Source of the DNA: Nonomuraea rhodomycinica
Lineage (GTDB): Bacteria > Actinomycetota > Actinomycetes > Streptosporangiales > Streptosporangiaceae
DNA length: 64,000 nucleotides
Direction: 5' to 3'
Assembly: GCF_013363995.1 (NCBI RefSeq)
Contig: NZ_JABWGO010000002.1
Span: 682,001-746,000, forward strand
This document shows positions 36,221 to 43,628 of the stretch, one piece after another. A model generated the notes under the pieces. The model was not told where the DNA came from. It saw only the letters and a list, made by a program, of their open reading frames with translations, and did not search any database. The first letter of the stretch is position 1. Each line of letters opens with the position of its first letter. A program made the position numbers and the translations under genes.

Positions 36221-36317
36221 GCAGGTCCCCTGGGCTCGGGTGCGTCGGCACTGGTGACCCCACGAGACTAACCCAGCCTCGCCCGCCACCCGGAGTCCTA
36301 CGCCCGGGGGCACGCCG

Positions 36318-37277
36318 TCACCCGGGTCCGGCCCGCGGCCCGGCGTCCGGTGAGGGGCGCGCCGCCGGGTCGCACAGGCAGCAGCGGCCGAAGTCGTACG
36401 GCCGGGCCCACGCGTCCGCGAGCCGCGTGTCGGCCCACGGGTCCGCGAGGCGGGCCACGACCAGCGCCACCACCTCCTCGGCCCCGGCCCGGTACAGCGC
36501 CGAGGCGGCGCTCTGCACGCGGGCCCCGGTGACGAACAGCTCGTCCAGCAGCAGCACCCGCTCGCCGTCGAGCCGGCCGAGGACGTGGAAGGCCCGTTCG
36601 TCCGGGATGTGGCGGGTCAGCGCGGCCTCGGCGGCGCGGTCGCCGCCCGGCATGAGGACGGGCCGGTGCCGGCCGCGCAGCGCGGAGACCCACTGCACGA
36701 CGCGCGGCAGGAGGTCGAACGCCTCGACCGGCCGGTCGGCTCCCGCCCCGGGGACCGTGGTGACCAGCGTGAACGGCCCGCCCGCCGCTCGTGTCAGGCA
36801 GCGCAGGTGGGCCCGGTGGAAGCGCGCGAGCGTCGCGGCCAGCAGCGTGGCGGGGCTCGGCTCGCCGGGCGGGGTGCGGCGGCGGGTCACGAGGTCGTAC
36901 AGCCGCCTGTCGTCGCCCGTCCGCGCGCACAGCGAGACGGGCACCACGTGGGGAGTGTGACGGTGGAGGCCGGCGGCGGCGCGGAGACAGCCGGCGCACA
37001 GGTGGGCGGGGCCGTGCGGCTCATCGCGCGCGACGCGGCGCTCCTCCCGCGCGGCGCGGGACCTCGCCAGGACGAGGCGCGCCCCGGCCGGGGCGACATG
37101 GCGTCCCGGCTCCTCGGACGGTGCGGCGCGGCGTCCTGGGTCCCCGGCCGGTGGGGCGTGACGTCCGGGAGGCTCGGCCGGTGCGGAGTGGCAGACGCGG
37201 CAGAGGCCGGGGCGCGCGGCCGGGACGTTCCGGAAGAGGCCGAGGTGCCGCTCCGTCACCGCGCGAGCGTCCCCCAT
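36318..37277 (-). CDS. ComF-like phosphoribosyltransferase-domain protein with split zinc motif
   Basis: A 319-residue protein. A CRVC pair (about 26-29) and a CAGC pair (about 94-97) look like a zinc site split by a Pro/Gly/Arg-rich stretch of ~60 residues. The C-terminal half is a type I phosphoribosyltransferase fold with the PRPP-loop equivalent ERVLLLDELFVTGARVQSAA, where the usual DDVxTTGxT is changed to DELFVTGAR. A third cysteine cluster CCLC lies near the end. ComF-family proteins act in DNA uptake or recombination; the altered loop makes PRPP binding uncertain. It stands alone. Confidence 0.7.
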   Translation of the reverse strand: MGDARAVTERHLGLFRNVPAARPGLCRVCHSAPAEPPGRHAPPAGDPGRRAAPSEEPGRHVAPAGARLVLARSRAAREERRVARDEPHGPAHLCAGCLRAAAGLHRHTPHVVPVSLCARTGDDRRLYDLVTRRRTPPGEPSPATLLAATLARFHRAHLRCLTRAAGGPFTLVTTVPGAGADRPVEAFDLLPRVVQWVSALRGRHRPVLMPGGDRAAEAALTRHIPDERAFHVLGRLDGERVLLLDELFVTGARVQSAASALYRAGAEEVVALVVARLADPWADTRLADAWARPYDFGRCCLCDPAARPSPDAGPRAGPG

Positions 37278-37403
37278 GGTCAGCGGGCGTCCGGTTGCCG
37301 GGTCACGTCTTCCAGAGTGACCAGCGCACCGGCCGAGCCGTCACTATCCCGGACGACACTGCCCTCTCTCCACCGGGGCTGCAGAGTCATACAGTTTCGG
37401 GAC

Positions 37404-37604
37404 ATGAACGGCAAAGCGCCCCGATACCTGTACCTCACCCGCCACGGCGAGGCGTCCCCCGACGAGATCCCCGCGCAGGAGCGCGAGCGAGGCGCCAGGC
37501 CGGCGAAGGAGGCGCTGGACGGGCTTCCCGCCGGAGAGCCGGACCATGTGACGGCTCCCCGGAGGGACGCGGTCAGAGGCGGCCGTTGTGGTGGAGGACG
37601 GTGA
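37404..37604 (+). pseudogene. Remnant of a histidine phosphatase gene (internal deletion)
   Basis: The frame opens with ATG and RYLYLTRHGEASPDE, the unmistakable RHG start of a histidine phosphatase (phosphoglycerate mutase family). After only ~21 residues it jumps to AQERERGARPAKEALDG, which resembles a late segment of such proteins (before the second catalytic His). It then ends after 66 residues, overlapping the 3' end of the next gene. The ~110-residue middle and the C-terminal half are missing, so it is not an enzyme. Confidence 0.6.
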
Positions 37605-38478
37605 CGGCCTGCACGGTGGCGTGCCCGCGCCACTCCAGCGGGCTCGCCGCCGAGAAGTGGGCGTAGTCGACCGTCCAGCCGCCGTCCTCCTGCTGGCCCG
37701 CGGCCAGCCGGTCCAGGTCCGCGTCGATCGTCTCCTTGGCGAACAGCGACCGCGACGGGCCGTCCGGGAACGGTGAGAAGTCCAGCGGACGCAGCCGCTC
37801 GTCCTCCTTGCCGCCCTCGACCCGCATGACGCCGTCCTCCGGGACGTACGGGCGCAGCCGGTCCAGGAGCGCCGCCACGCGCGCCGGGTGGGCGGCGTGC
37901 GCCGCGTCGAGGAGGCGCACCGCGAAGGCCAGCTCGTACGCGTGCGGCGTCCGCTCGATCGCCGCGGTCGCGTCCAGGCAGTACGCGGTGGCCCGCTCCA
38001 GCCACGGATGGGCGGCGACGGCCGGGTCGTGCGCGGCCACCCGGTGGGCCGCCGCGGCGGTGACCGCGGTGATCTGCGGCGAGGAGACCGCCGGGTCGGC
38101 CCCCGCCCACCAGGGGGCGGTGCCGGCCGTGATCGTGGCGGGCAGGGCGAACGGCAGGCCGCCGTCCGGCAGCGAGACCGACAGGAGCCAGTCGCACAGC
38201 TCGGCCGCCCGCGGATCGGTGACGGGCGCGACGTCCTCGAACACCGTGAAAGCGTGCATGGCGGCGCCCGGCTGGCTCCCGGGGGAGCGCAGGTCGGGTT
38301 CGAGGCCCCAGCCGTAGCCGCCGTCCGCGTTGCGGTACGCGTCGAGGGCCGACAGCACGGGAGCCGCGTCGCCGCGAGCCCCCTCCAGGAGTCCGGTCAG
38401 CAGGGTGAAGCGGCGGCGGTCGAGGACGCGCGCGTGCGTCGCCATGAAGGCCGCGGCCGCGGAGAGGTCGATGCTCAT
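37573..38478 (-). CDS. Prenyltransferase/squalene-cyclase-repeat (alpha-toroid) protein
   Basis: A 301-residue helical protein with repeats of the squalene oxidase/prenyltransferase type: NADGGYGWGLEPDLRSPGSQ, LPDGGLPFALP and QQEDGGWTVDYAHFSAASPL. These have the GGxW/QW-like turns of an alpha-alpha toroid. The DxDD acid motif of cyclases is not seen, so it is more likely a binding or prenyltransferase-like protein than a terpene cyclase. I start at ATG 38478 (MSIDLSAAAAF), since the longer frame to 38577 begins in non-conserved sequence. Confidence 0.78.
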   Translation of the reverse strand: MSIDLSAAAAFMATHARVLDRRRFTLLTGLLEGARGDAAPVLSALDAYRNADGGYGWGLEPDLRSPGSQPGAAMHAFTVFEDVAPVTDPRAAELCDWLLSVSLPDGGLPFALPATITAGTAPWWAGADPAVSSPQITAVTAAAAHRVAAHDPAVAAHPWLERATAYCLDATAAIERTPHAYELAFAVRLLDAAHAAHPARVAALLDRLRPYVPEDGVMRVEGGKEDERLRPLDFSPFPDGPSRSLFAKETIDADLDRLAAGQQEDGGWTVDYAHFSAASPLEWRGHATVQAVTVLHHNGRL

Positions 38479-38609
38479 GCCCTCAGCCTGCCCACCGGGG
38501 CGGGCCCCGGTCTTGTCGGAATCGGACGGCCCACCTCGGAACCCCACCGGGATCGCCGGTCGCGGAAAACATGACACGCCCTGTCGGCTTTACCTGTCAG
38601 CGTCGAGCC

Positions 38610-39524
38610 ATGACACAGACGTTGAAGGGTAAGGTCGCGCTGGTCGCCGGAGGGACGAGGGGCGCCGGGCGAGGCATTGCGGTGGAGCTCGGCGCCGCCG
38701 GGGCGACCGTGTACGTGACCGGCCGCACGACCCGGGACCAGCGCTCCGAGTACGACCGGCCGGAGACCATCGAGGAGACGGCCGAACTGGTGGAGCGGGC
38801 CGGCGGCCAGGGCGTGGCCGTCCGGGTGGACCATCTCGACCACGACGCGGTCCGCGCGCTCGTCGAGCGGATCGACCGCGAGCAGGGCCGGCTCGACGTG
38901 CTGGTGAACGACGTGTGGGGCGGTGAGAAGCTGGCCCAGTGGGAGACGCCGCTCTGGGAGCACGACCTCGACGGCGGGCTGCGGCTGCTGCGCCTGGCCG
39001 TCGAGACGCACCTCGTCACCAGCCACCACGCGCTCCCGCTGCTCATCAGGAGGCCGGGCGGCCTGGTCGTGGAGATGACCGACGGCACCAAGGACTACAA
39101 CGACCGTCACTACCGCGTCTCGTCCTTCTACGACCTCGCCAAGACCGCCGTCATCCGGCTCGCGTACTCCCAGGCGCACGAGCTGAGGCCGCACGGCTGC
39201 GCGGCCGTGGCGCTGACGCCGGGGTGGCTGCGCTCGGAGATGATGCTGGACGGCTTCGGCGTCACCGAGGACACCTGGCGGGACGCGACCGCCGCGCAGC
39301 CGCACTTCGCCATCTCGGAGTCGCCGCGCTTCACCGGGCGGGCGGTGGCGGCGCTGGCCGCCGACCCGGAGGTGGCCCGGTGGAGCGGGCGGTCGGTGTC
39401 GAGCGGGGAGCTGGCCCGGGAGTACGGGTTCACGGACGTGGACGGGTCGCGGCCCGACTGCTGGCGGTACCTGGTGGAGGTGATGGACGCCGGCCGCCCC
39501 GCCGACACCACCGGCTACCGCTGA
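38610..39524 (+). CDS. Short-chain dehydrogenase/reductase
   Basis: A 304-residue classical-like SDR with Rossmann fold. Cofactor motif ALVAGGTRGAGRGIAVELG; TGRT after strand 2 favours NADP(H). The catalytic Tyr and Lys are in SSFYDLAKTAVIRLA. The longer C-terminus (about 215-304) with FAISESPRFTGRAVAAL matches a DHRS1-like subfamily. Substrate unknown. ATG at 38610; the ribosome-binding site is weak. It converges with the CDF transporter, overlapping its last codons. Confidence 0.9.
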   Translation: MTQTLKGKVALVAGGTRGAGRGIAVELGAAGATVYVTGRTTRDQRSEYDRPETIEETAELVERAGGQGVAVRVDHLDHDAVRALVERIDREQGRLDVLVNDVWGGEKLAQWETPLWEHDLDGGLRLLRLAVETHLVTSHHALPLLIRRPGGLVVEMTDGTKDYNDRHYRVSSFYDLAKTAVIRLAYSQAHELRPHGCAAVALTPGWLRSEMMLDGFGVTEDTWRDATAAQPHFAISESPRFTGRAVAALAADPEVARWSGRSVSSGELAREYGFTDVDGSRPDCWRYLVEVMDAGRPADTTGYR

Positions 39525-40522
39525 GCCCTGCTCCCGGGGCGCGGATCGGGGCGGTGGGCCGGGCCGTGCGAGTCGGCGCAGTGGCGGTCCGGCTCGCCGA
39601 TGGTCAGCACGTCGGACGGGGCGTGGTCCACCTGGAGCGTCGTGTGCTCGATCCCGTACCGGTCGTGCACCAGCCGCTCCGCCGCCAGCCGTACGGCGTG
39701 GCAGTCGTCGCCCGGCGTGACCAGCACGTGGGCCGACATCGCCGGGTAGTTCGAGGTCACCTCCCAGATGTGCAGGTCGTGCACCTCGACGACGTGGTCC
39801 AGGGAGGCCAGCTCGCGGCCGATCTCGGCGGGGTTCATGCCGACGGGCGCCGCCTCCATGAACACCCGCGCCGAGTCGCGCACCAGCCCCCATCCGGCCT
39901 TGAGCATGAGCGCGGCCACGACCAGGGCGGCGACCGCGTCGGCCCTGGTCCAGCCGGTGAACAGCACCACGGCGCCGGCGACGGTCGTGGCGATGAACGC
40001 GAACAGGTCGTTCAGGATGTGCTGGTAGGCGCCCTCGACGTTGAGGCTGCCGCGGTTGGCCCGGGCCAGCAGCCAGGTGGCCGCCAGGTTGACCGCGATG
40101 CCGGCCAGGCCGGTCAGCACCACGTACAGGCCCTCGACCTCGGGCGGGTTCACGAAGCGGCGCACGCTCTCGACGATGAAGTACGCGCTCAGCAGCAGCA
40201 GCGTCACACCGTTGATCTGCGCCGAGACGATCTCGGCGCGCTTCAGCCCGTACGTGAACCCGCCCTGCGGCGGCCGGGCCGCGATCCGCATCGCGACGAG
40301 GGCGAAGACGATGGCGATGGCGTCGGTGAGCATGTGCCCGGCGTCCGAGATCAGCGCCAGCGACCCGGCGACGAACCCGATGACCACCTCGATCGCCATG
40401 AACCCGACGATCAGCGCCAGGGCGGCGGTCAGGTGGCGGCGGTCGCCCGCCACGCTGACGGCATGCCCGTGGCCGTGACCCTGCCCGTGGCCGTGGCCGT
40501 GCCCCCGCTCGCGGTCGGTCAT
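39515..40522 (-). CDS. Cation diffusion facilitator (CzcD/ZitB-like) zinc exporter
   Basis: A 335-residue CDF protein. The N-terminus is a His/Gly tract (HGHGHGQGHGHGH). Six membrane segments follow, with the metal-site motifs ISDAGHMLTDA (helix 2) and HILNDLFAF (helix 5). A C-terminal cytoplasmic domain with HDLHIWEVT and CHAVRLAAERLVHDRYG closes it. It should export Zn, Co or Cd in exchange for protons. GGAGGAGG precedes the ATG at 40522. An SmtB-type operator 27 bases upstream and the adjacent arsR gene indicate metal-induced expression. Confidence 0.94.
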   Translation of the reverse strand: MTDRERGHGHGHGQGHGHGHAVSVAGDRRHLTAALALIVGFMAIEVVIGFVAGSLALISDAGHMLTDAIAIVFALVAMRIAARPPQGGFTYGLKRAEIVSAQINGVTLLLLSAYFIVESVRRFVNPPEVEGLYVVLTGLAGIAVNLAATWLLARANRGSLNVEGAYQHILNDLFAFIATTVAGAVVLFTGWTRADAVAALVVAALMLKAGWGLVRDSARVFMEAAPVGMNPAEIGRELASLDHVVEVHDLHIWEVTSNYPAMSAHVLVTPGDDCHAVRLAAERLVHDRYGIEHTTLQVDHAPSDVLTIGEPDRHCADSHGPAHRPDPRPGSRAQR

Positions 40523-40548
40523 GGGTTCGCCTCCTCCTCGACGCGCAC

Positions 40549-40574
40549 AACATCTGAATTGATGTTCATATGTT
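40549..40574 (-). promoter_or_regulatory. SmtB/CzrA-type operator upstream of the CDF gene
   Basis: AACATCTGAA and TTCATATGTT are 10-bp inverted arms with one mismatch and a 6-base spacer. The core reads TGAACAxxxxTTCA on the minus strand, the known SmtB/ArsR-family consensus. It sits between arsR and the CDF gene. Confidence 0.85.
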
Positions 40575-40615
40575 GAGTTTATGGGCGGGCTGGGCTCGCC
40601 TGTCAACACGGGCGT

Positions 40616-41026
40616 TCAGGACTCCTTGCGTTCGGGGTGGATGGCCTGGGTGTGCTCGGTGTGCGCCAGGGCGAGGTCGAGCAGCATGCGGACGTGGGCG
40701 TCGTCCAGCCGGTAGTAGGCCATGCGGCCGGCCCGCCGTACGGCGACGACGCGGTGCGCGCGCAGCAGGCGCAGCGCGTGGGAGGTGGCCGACTCGCTCA
40801 GGCCGGTCACCACCGAAAGGTCGCACACGCACAGCTCTCCGTCGAGGAGTGCCAGCAGGAGCCGCAGCCGCCCGGGGTCGGAGAGCAGGCCGAAGATGTC
40901 GGCCGTGTCGACGAGGTCGGTCTCGGCGGGCATGCGGGAGCTGACGACGGCGACCCGGTCGGCGTCGACCACCCGGGTGGCGCAGCCCTCCAGCGCGGTC
41001 ACCTGTTCCTGTGAAGAACTGTTCAT
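40616..41026 (-). CDS. ArsR/SmtB-family metal-sensing repressor
   Basis: A 136-residue winged-helix repressor. ELCVCDLSVVTGLSESATSH carries the CxCD alpha-3 metal site and leads into the DNA-recognition helix (ATSHALRLLRAHRVVAVRR). DAHVRMLLDLALAHTEHTQA at the C-terminus carries the alpha-5 Asp/His set. It could therefore have both Cd/Pb-type and Zn/Co-type sites. It lies upstream of the CDF exporter on the same strand, with operators before both genes. The start codon at 41026 is itself inside one operator, so the transcript is probably short-leadered or leaderless. Confidence 0.93.
   Translation of the reverse strand: MNSSSQEQVTALEGCATRVVDADRVAVVSSRMPAETDLVDTADIFGLLSDPGRLRLLLALLDGELCVCDLSVVTGLSESATSHALRLLRAHRVVAVRRAGRMAYYRLDDAHVRMLLDLALAHTEHTQAIHPERKES
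41012..41025 (-). promoter_or_regulatory. Second SmtB-type operator overlapping the arsR start codon
   Basis: TGAA-6-TTCA (41012-41025) matches the core of the operator at 40549-40574 and covers the first codons of arsR (41026 downward). On the minus strand TAGGCT at about 41042-41037 is a -10 candidate that would start transcription at or near the ATG. Binding here would autoregulate arsR. Confidence 0.7.
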
Positions 41027-41077
41027 ATGACCGAGCCTAGCTGGGCGGATGTCAGGCGTCGAGGAGCGTCTCCCGCC

Positions 41078-41446
41078 TCAGGCCGGCTGCTCCATGGCGG
41101 CCTGCGGCGGCACGGAGCACGGGAACCCGCGGCCGGGCCCCTCGGAGAAGGCCGCGCCGACCCGGGTGACGTCGAGGATCCGCCGCAGGTAGCCGTGCAC
41201 GTGGGCGAGCGTCATGGTGCCCTGGGCGGCTGTCACGGCCCGCTGGGCGCGCAGCAGGGCCCCCATGCCGGAGCAGTCGCAGAAGGTGAGGCCGGTGGTG
41301 TCCACGGTGAGGTGCCGGAGCCCGTCGCGCAGGGCCGCCTCGACGACGCCCTCCAGGCGCGGGGCCGTCAGTGCGTCGAGGTCGCCGATCAGGGAGATGA
41401 TGGTGTGATCTTGGTCGTGCGCCGACTGAACGGTCAGGGCTGTCAC
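41078..41446 (-). CDS. STAS-domain anti-sigma factor antagonist
   Basis: A 122-residue STAS protein. IISLIGDLDALTAPRLEGVV and LTVDTTGLTFCDCSGMGALL are the family landmarks, with the phosphorylatable Ser in DCSGMG. It would bind an anti-sigma kinase (RsbW-like) in its unphosphorylated form and free a stress sigma factor. No kinase or sigma gene is adjacent. GTG at 41446. The 211-base gap upstream (41447-41657) holds no gene that I can support and no clear terminator. Confidence 0.9.
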   Translation of the reverse strand: MTALTVQSAHDQDHTIISLIGDLDALTAPRLEGVVEAALRDGLRHLTVDTTGLTFCDCSGMGALLRAQRAVTAAQGTMTLAHVHGYLRRILDVTRVGAAFSEGPGRGFPCSVPPQAAMEQPA

Positions 41447-41657
41447 GATCGGGTCCGATCCACGGTGCGAAAGAGATCGCCTGTGCGCTCAAGCCGAACG
41501 CGAGCAAGTCACCGCTCCTGTCAGCGTACGCGCATCGGGCACCCCGGCGCCCCTGAGTCGCCCCAAGGCCGGCACTGCGGCGGGTGACGGCCCTGGGGCC
41601 CCGGACGTCCTCAAGTGACCGGTACGAGCTCCGCGGGGCCGTCCCGATCGGCCGGCG

Positions 41658-42842
41658 TCACCGCCAGAACTGCACCTCGGGGAAGGCCCCGGAAGGGCCG
41701 TCCAGCAGCGGTTCGTCCTCCCCGCGCAGGTGCCGGTCCATGAAGGCGGCCACGTAGGCCCGGGTGACCTCCAGCTCCCTGGCCGACTGCTTGGTCAGCA
41801 GCGGGTAGTCGGTGAAGGAGCCGTGGTCGCCGCCCTTCACCGTGATCCAGCGCTTCCAGCCGGTCATGCGGGGCCAGTCGCGGGCCCACGTGAAGTCCTC
41901 GCCGCCCGGTTCGTGTTCCTCGCCCGCGCCCATCAGCAGGAACGGCCGCGCGAGCCCCTGCTCGGGGAGGGGCACGAAGAAGGAGCCGTCCATGTTGACC
42001 CCGGCCTTCACCCGGGAGTCCTTCAGCATCGTCCACGACGCGCCGGCGCCGCCCAGCGAGTGTCCGGCCATGCCGATGCGCGAGCGGTCGACGAGCCGGG
42101 CGCCCTTCCAGGCCGGGTGCCGCCCGAGCAGCCGGTCCAGCACGAACGACACGTCCGCCTGCCGGCTCCTGACCGCCTTGTCGCCGAACTTCCAGGGGTC
42201 GCGCTCCTGCTCCTCGCAGGCGACGCAGCCGGCGAGGCGTCCGCCGGGCAGGCTCGTGCCGAACGACTCGTGGACGTGGTCGACGCCGGCCACCACGTAG
42301 CCCCGGCTGGCCAGTTCCTCCGCGAGCGTGGTCAGCGACGAGCGCGACATCGTGAACCCGGGCGAGAGCACCACCAGCGGCAGCGTCCCCGGGCGCCCGG
42401 CGGGGCGGGCCCCGGTGACGGCGTGCGTCCTGATCCCGCTGACCACCTCGCTCGGGATCTCGGTGATCTTCTGCCCCTCCAGCAGGGCCTTCGCCTCCTC
42501 CGCGGTCATGTACGCGGCGGTCCCGCCGCCGCCCTTCGCGGCGGGGTACCACAGCGAGACCATCAGCTCCCTGGCCTTCTCGGTGGGCACCCAGGGGTCG
42601 GGGCGGCCGCGGTCGACGAGGTGAAGGGTGACGGTGCCCACCGGCCGGGGTCCGGTCGGTGCGGGCAGCGCAACGCTCCCGGCCTCCGCTCGCGCCGGGC
42701 TCGTGGCCGCCGTGGCCGCGGCGCGCGCCGGGCTCGCGGTCTCGGCCCGGGCCGGCACGGTCGTGAGGAGGGCGAGCAGGCTCGCCGTGACGCCGCCGGC
42801 CAGGCCGGCGGCGCGGGTGATCGTGATGTTCATGGCGCCCAT
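41658..42842 (-). CDS. Secreted alpha/beta hydrolase, PAF-acetylhydrolase/lipase-like
   Basis: A 394-residue secreted esterase. A signal peptide (AAGLAGGVTASLLALLTTVPARA) precedes an Ala-rich spacer and a hydrolase domain. VVLSPGFTMSRSSLTTLAEE precedes the oxyanion region, RIGMAGHSLGGAGAS holds the nucleophile Ser, VNMDGSFFVP a likely acid, and GGDHGSFTDYPL the His. A CVAC pair may form a disulfide. The layout is that of platelet-activating factor acetylhydrolase-like lipases. ATG 42842 or 42833 could be the start; I use the longer. Confidence 0.85.
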   Translation of the reverse strand: MGAMNITITRAAGLAGGVTASLLALLTTVPARAETASPARAAATAATSPARAEAGSVALPAPTGPRPVGTVTLHLVDRGRPDPWVPTEKARELMVSLWYPAAKGGGGTAAYMTAEEAKALLEGQKITEIPSEVVSGIRTHAVTGARPAGRPGTLPLVVLSPGFTMSRSSLTTLAEELASRGYVVAGVDHVHESFGTSLPGGRLAGCVACEEQERDPWKFGDKAVRSRQADVSFVLDRLLGRHPAWKGARLVDRSRIGMAGHSLGGAGASWTMLKDSRVKAGVNMDGSFFVPLPEQGLARPFLLMGAGEEHEPGGEDFTWARDWPRMTGWKRWITVKGGDHGSFTDYPLLTKQSARELEVTRAYVAAFMDRHLRGEDEPLLDGPSGAFPEVQFWR

Positions 42843-42941
42843 GGTCCCGATCCGGGGGACGGGCGGGCTTCGGTCGAACGGCCGCTCCCGTCTGCGATTT
42901 CCGCTGTACCCGGGCGTCCGGGACCAGGCGCGGGGTCCTGG

Positions 42942-43547
42942 TCAGTGGTGGTACTGGTGGACCACGGCGTGCCCCTTGCCCCGGCCGATGAGCCACCGGT
43001 TGACCGGCGTGGTCAGCAGGAACGCCACCACCAGCGACCCGGCCAGCGAGGCCCAGAACAGCCCGCTCGTCAGGCCCGCGTCCATGGCGCCGGGCACCAG
43101 CACCATCACCGCGTTGTCCAGCAGCTCCATGACGATGATGGACACCGTGTCGGCCGCCAGCGCCACCTTGAGCGCCGAGCGGAACCCGACGCCGGCGCGC
43201 ATCACGCCGCGCATGGTGAGCGCGTACCCGAAGACGAACGCCAGCGCCACGGACAGCACGACGGTGCCGGCGTTGTGCAGCCCGGCGGCGGTGCCGATGA
43301 CCATGCCGAGCACCTCGCCGATGGCGCATCCGGTCAGGCAGTGCAGGGTCGCCTGGGCCGCGGCCTGCCAGGTCGCCGCGGGCGCGCCCGAGTGGTGGCC
43401 GCCGTGATGGCCGGCGTGCTCGGCGTGCTCGGCGTGGTGACCGGGGTGCTCGGCGTGGTGGTCGGTGTGACCGTCGGCGTGCCGGGCGTGGTGGCCGGGG
43501 TGGGGGGCGGCGTGGGGGCCGGTCGAGTGGCCGGTGGGGTTCTCCAT
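42942..43547 (-). CDS. His-rich DUF4396 membrane protein
   Basis: A 201-residue protein. The first ~55 residues are extremely rich in His (HPGHHARHADGHTDHH and more), a likely metal-binding tail. The DUF4396 core begins HCLTGCAIGEVLGMVIG, followed by three or four membrane helices. The function of this family is not established; genes often sit near copper or heavy-metal systems. A CsoR-like box 30 bases upstream of the ATG (43547) points to copper-linked control. The next gene upstream is an MFS exporter that also ends in a His tail. Confidence 0.85.
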   Translation of the reverse strand: MENPTGHSTGPHAAPHPGHHARHADGHTDHHAEHPGHHAEHAEHAGHHGGHHSGAPAATWQAAAQATLHCLTGCAIGEVLGMVIGTAAGLHNAGTVVLSVALAFVFGYALTMRGVMRAGVGFRSALKVALAADTVSIIVMELLDNAVMVLVPGAMDAGLTSGLFWASLAGSLVVAFLLTTPVNRWLIGRGKGHAVVHQYHH

Positions 43548-43576
43548 GGTCCTGCCTTCCTTGCGTCCCGGCCATC

Positions 43577-43593
43577 ATACGGGTAGGGGGTAT
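43577..43593 (-). promoter_or_regulatory. CsoR-like operator upstream of the DUF4396 gene
   Basis: On the minus strand the site reads ATACCCCCTACCCGTAT: ATAC and GTAT flank a C-rich core, as in CsoR/RcnR-family operators that bind Cu-responsive repressors. It lies between the MFS stop (43629) and the DUF4396 start (43547). No csoR gene lies in the window, so this is inference from shape. Confidence 0.45.
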
Positions 43594-43628
43594 ATGTGTC
43601 ACGCGGCGACCCCGGGAAGGAGCGGTCG

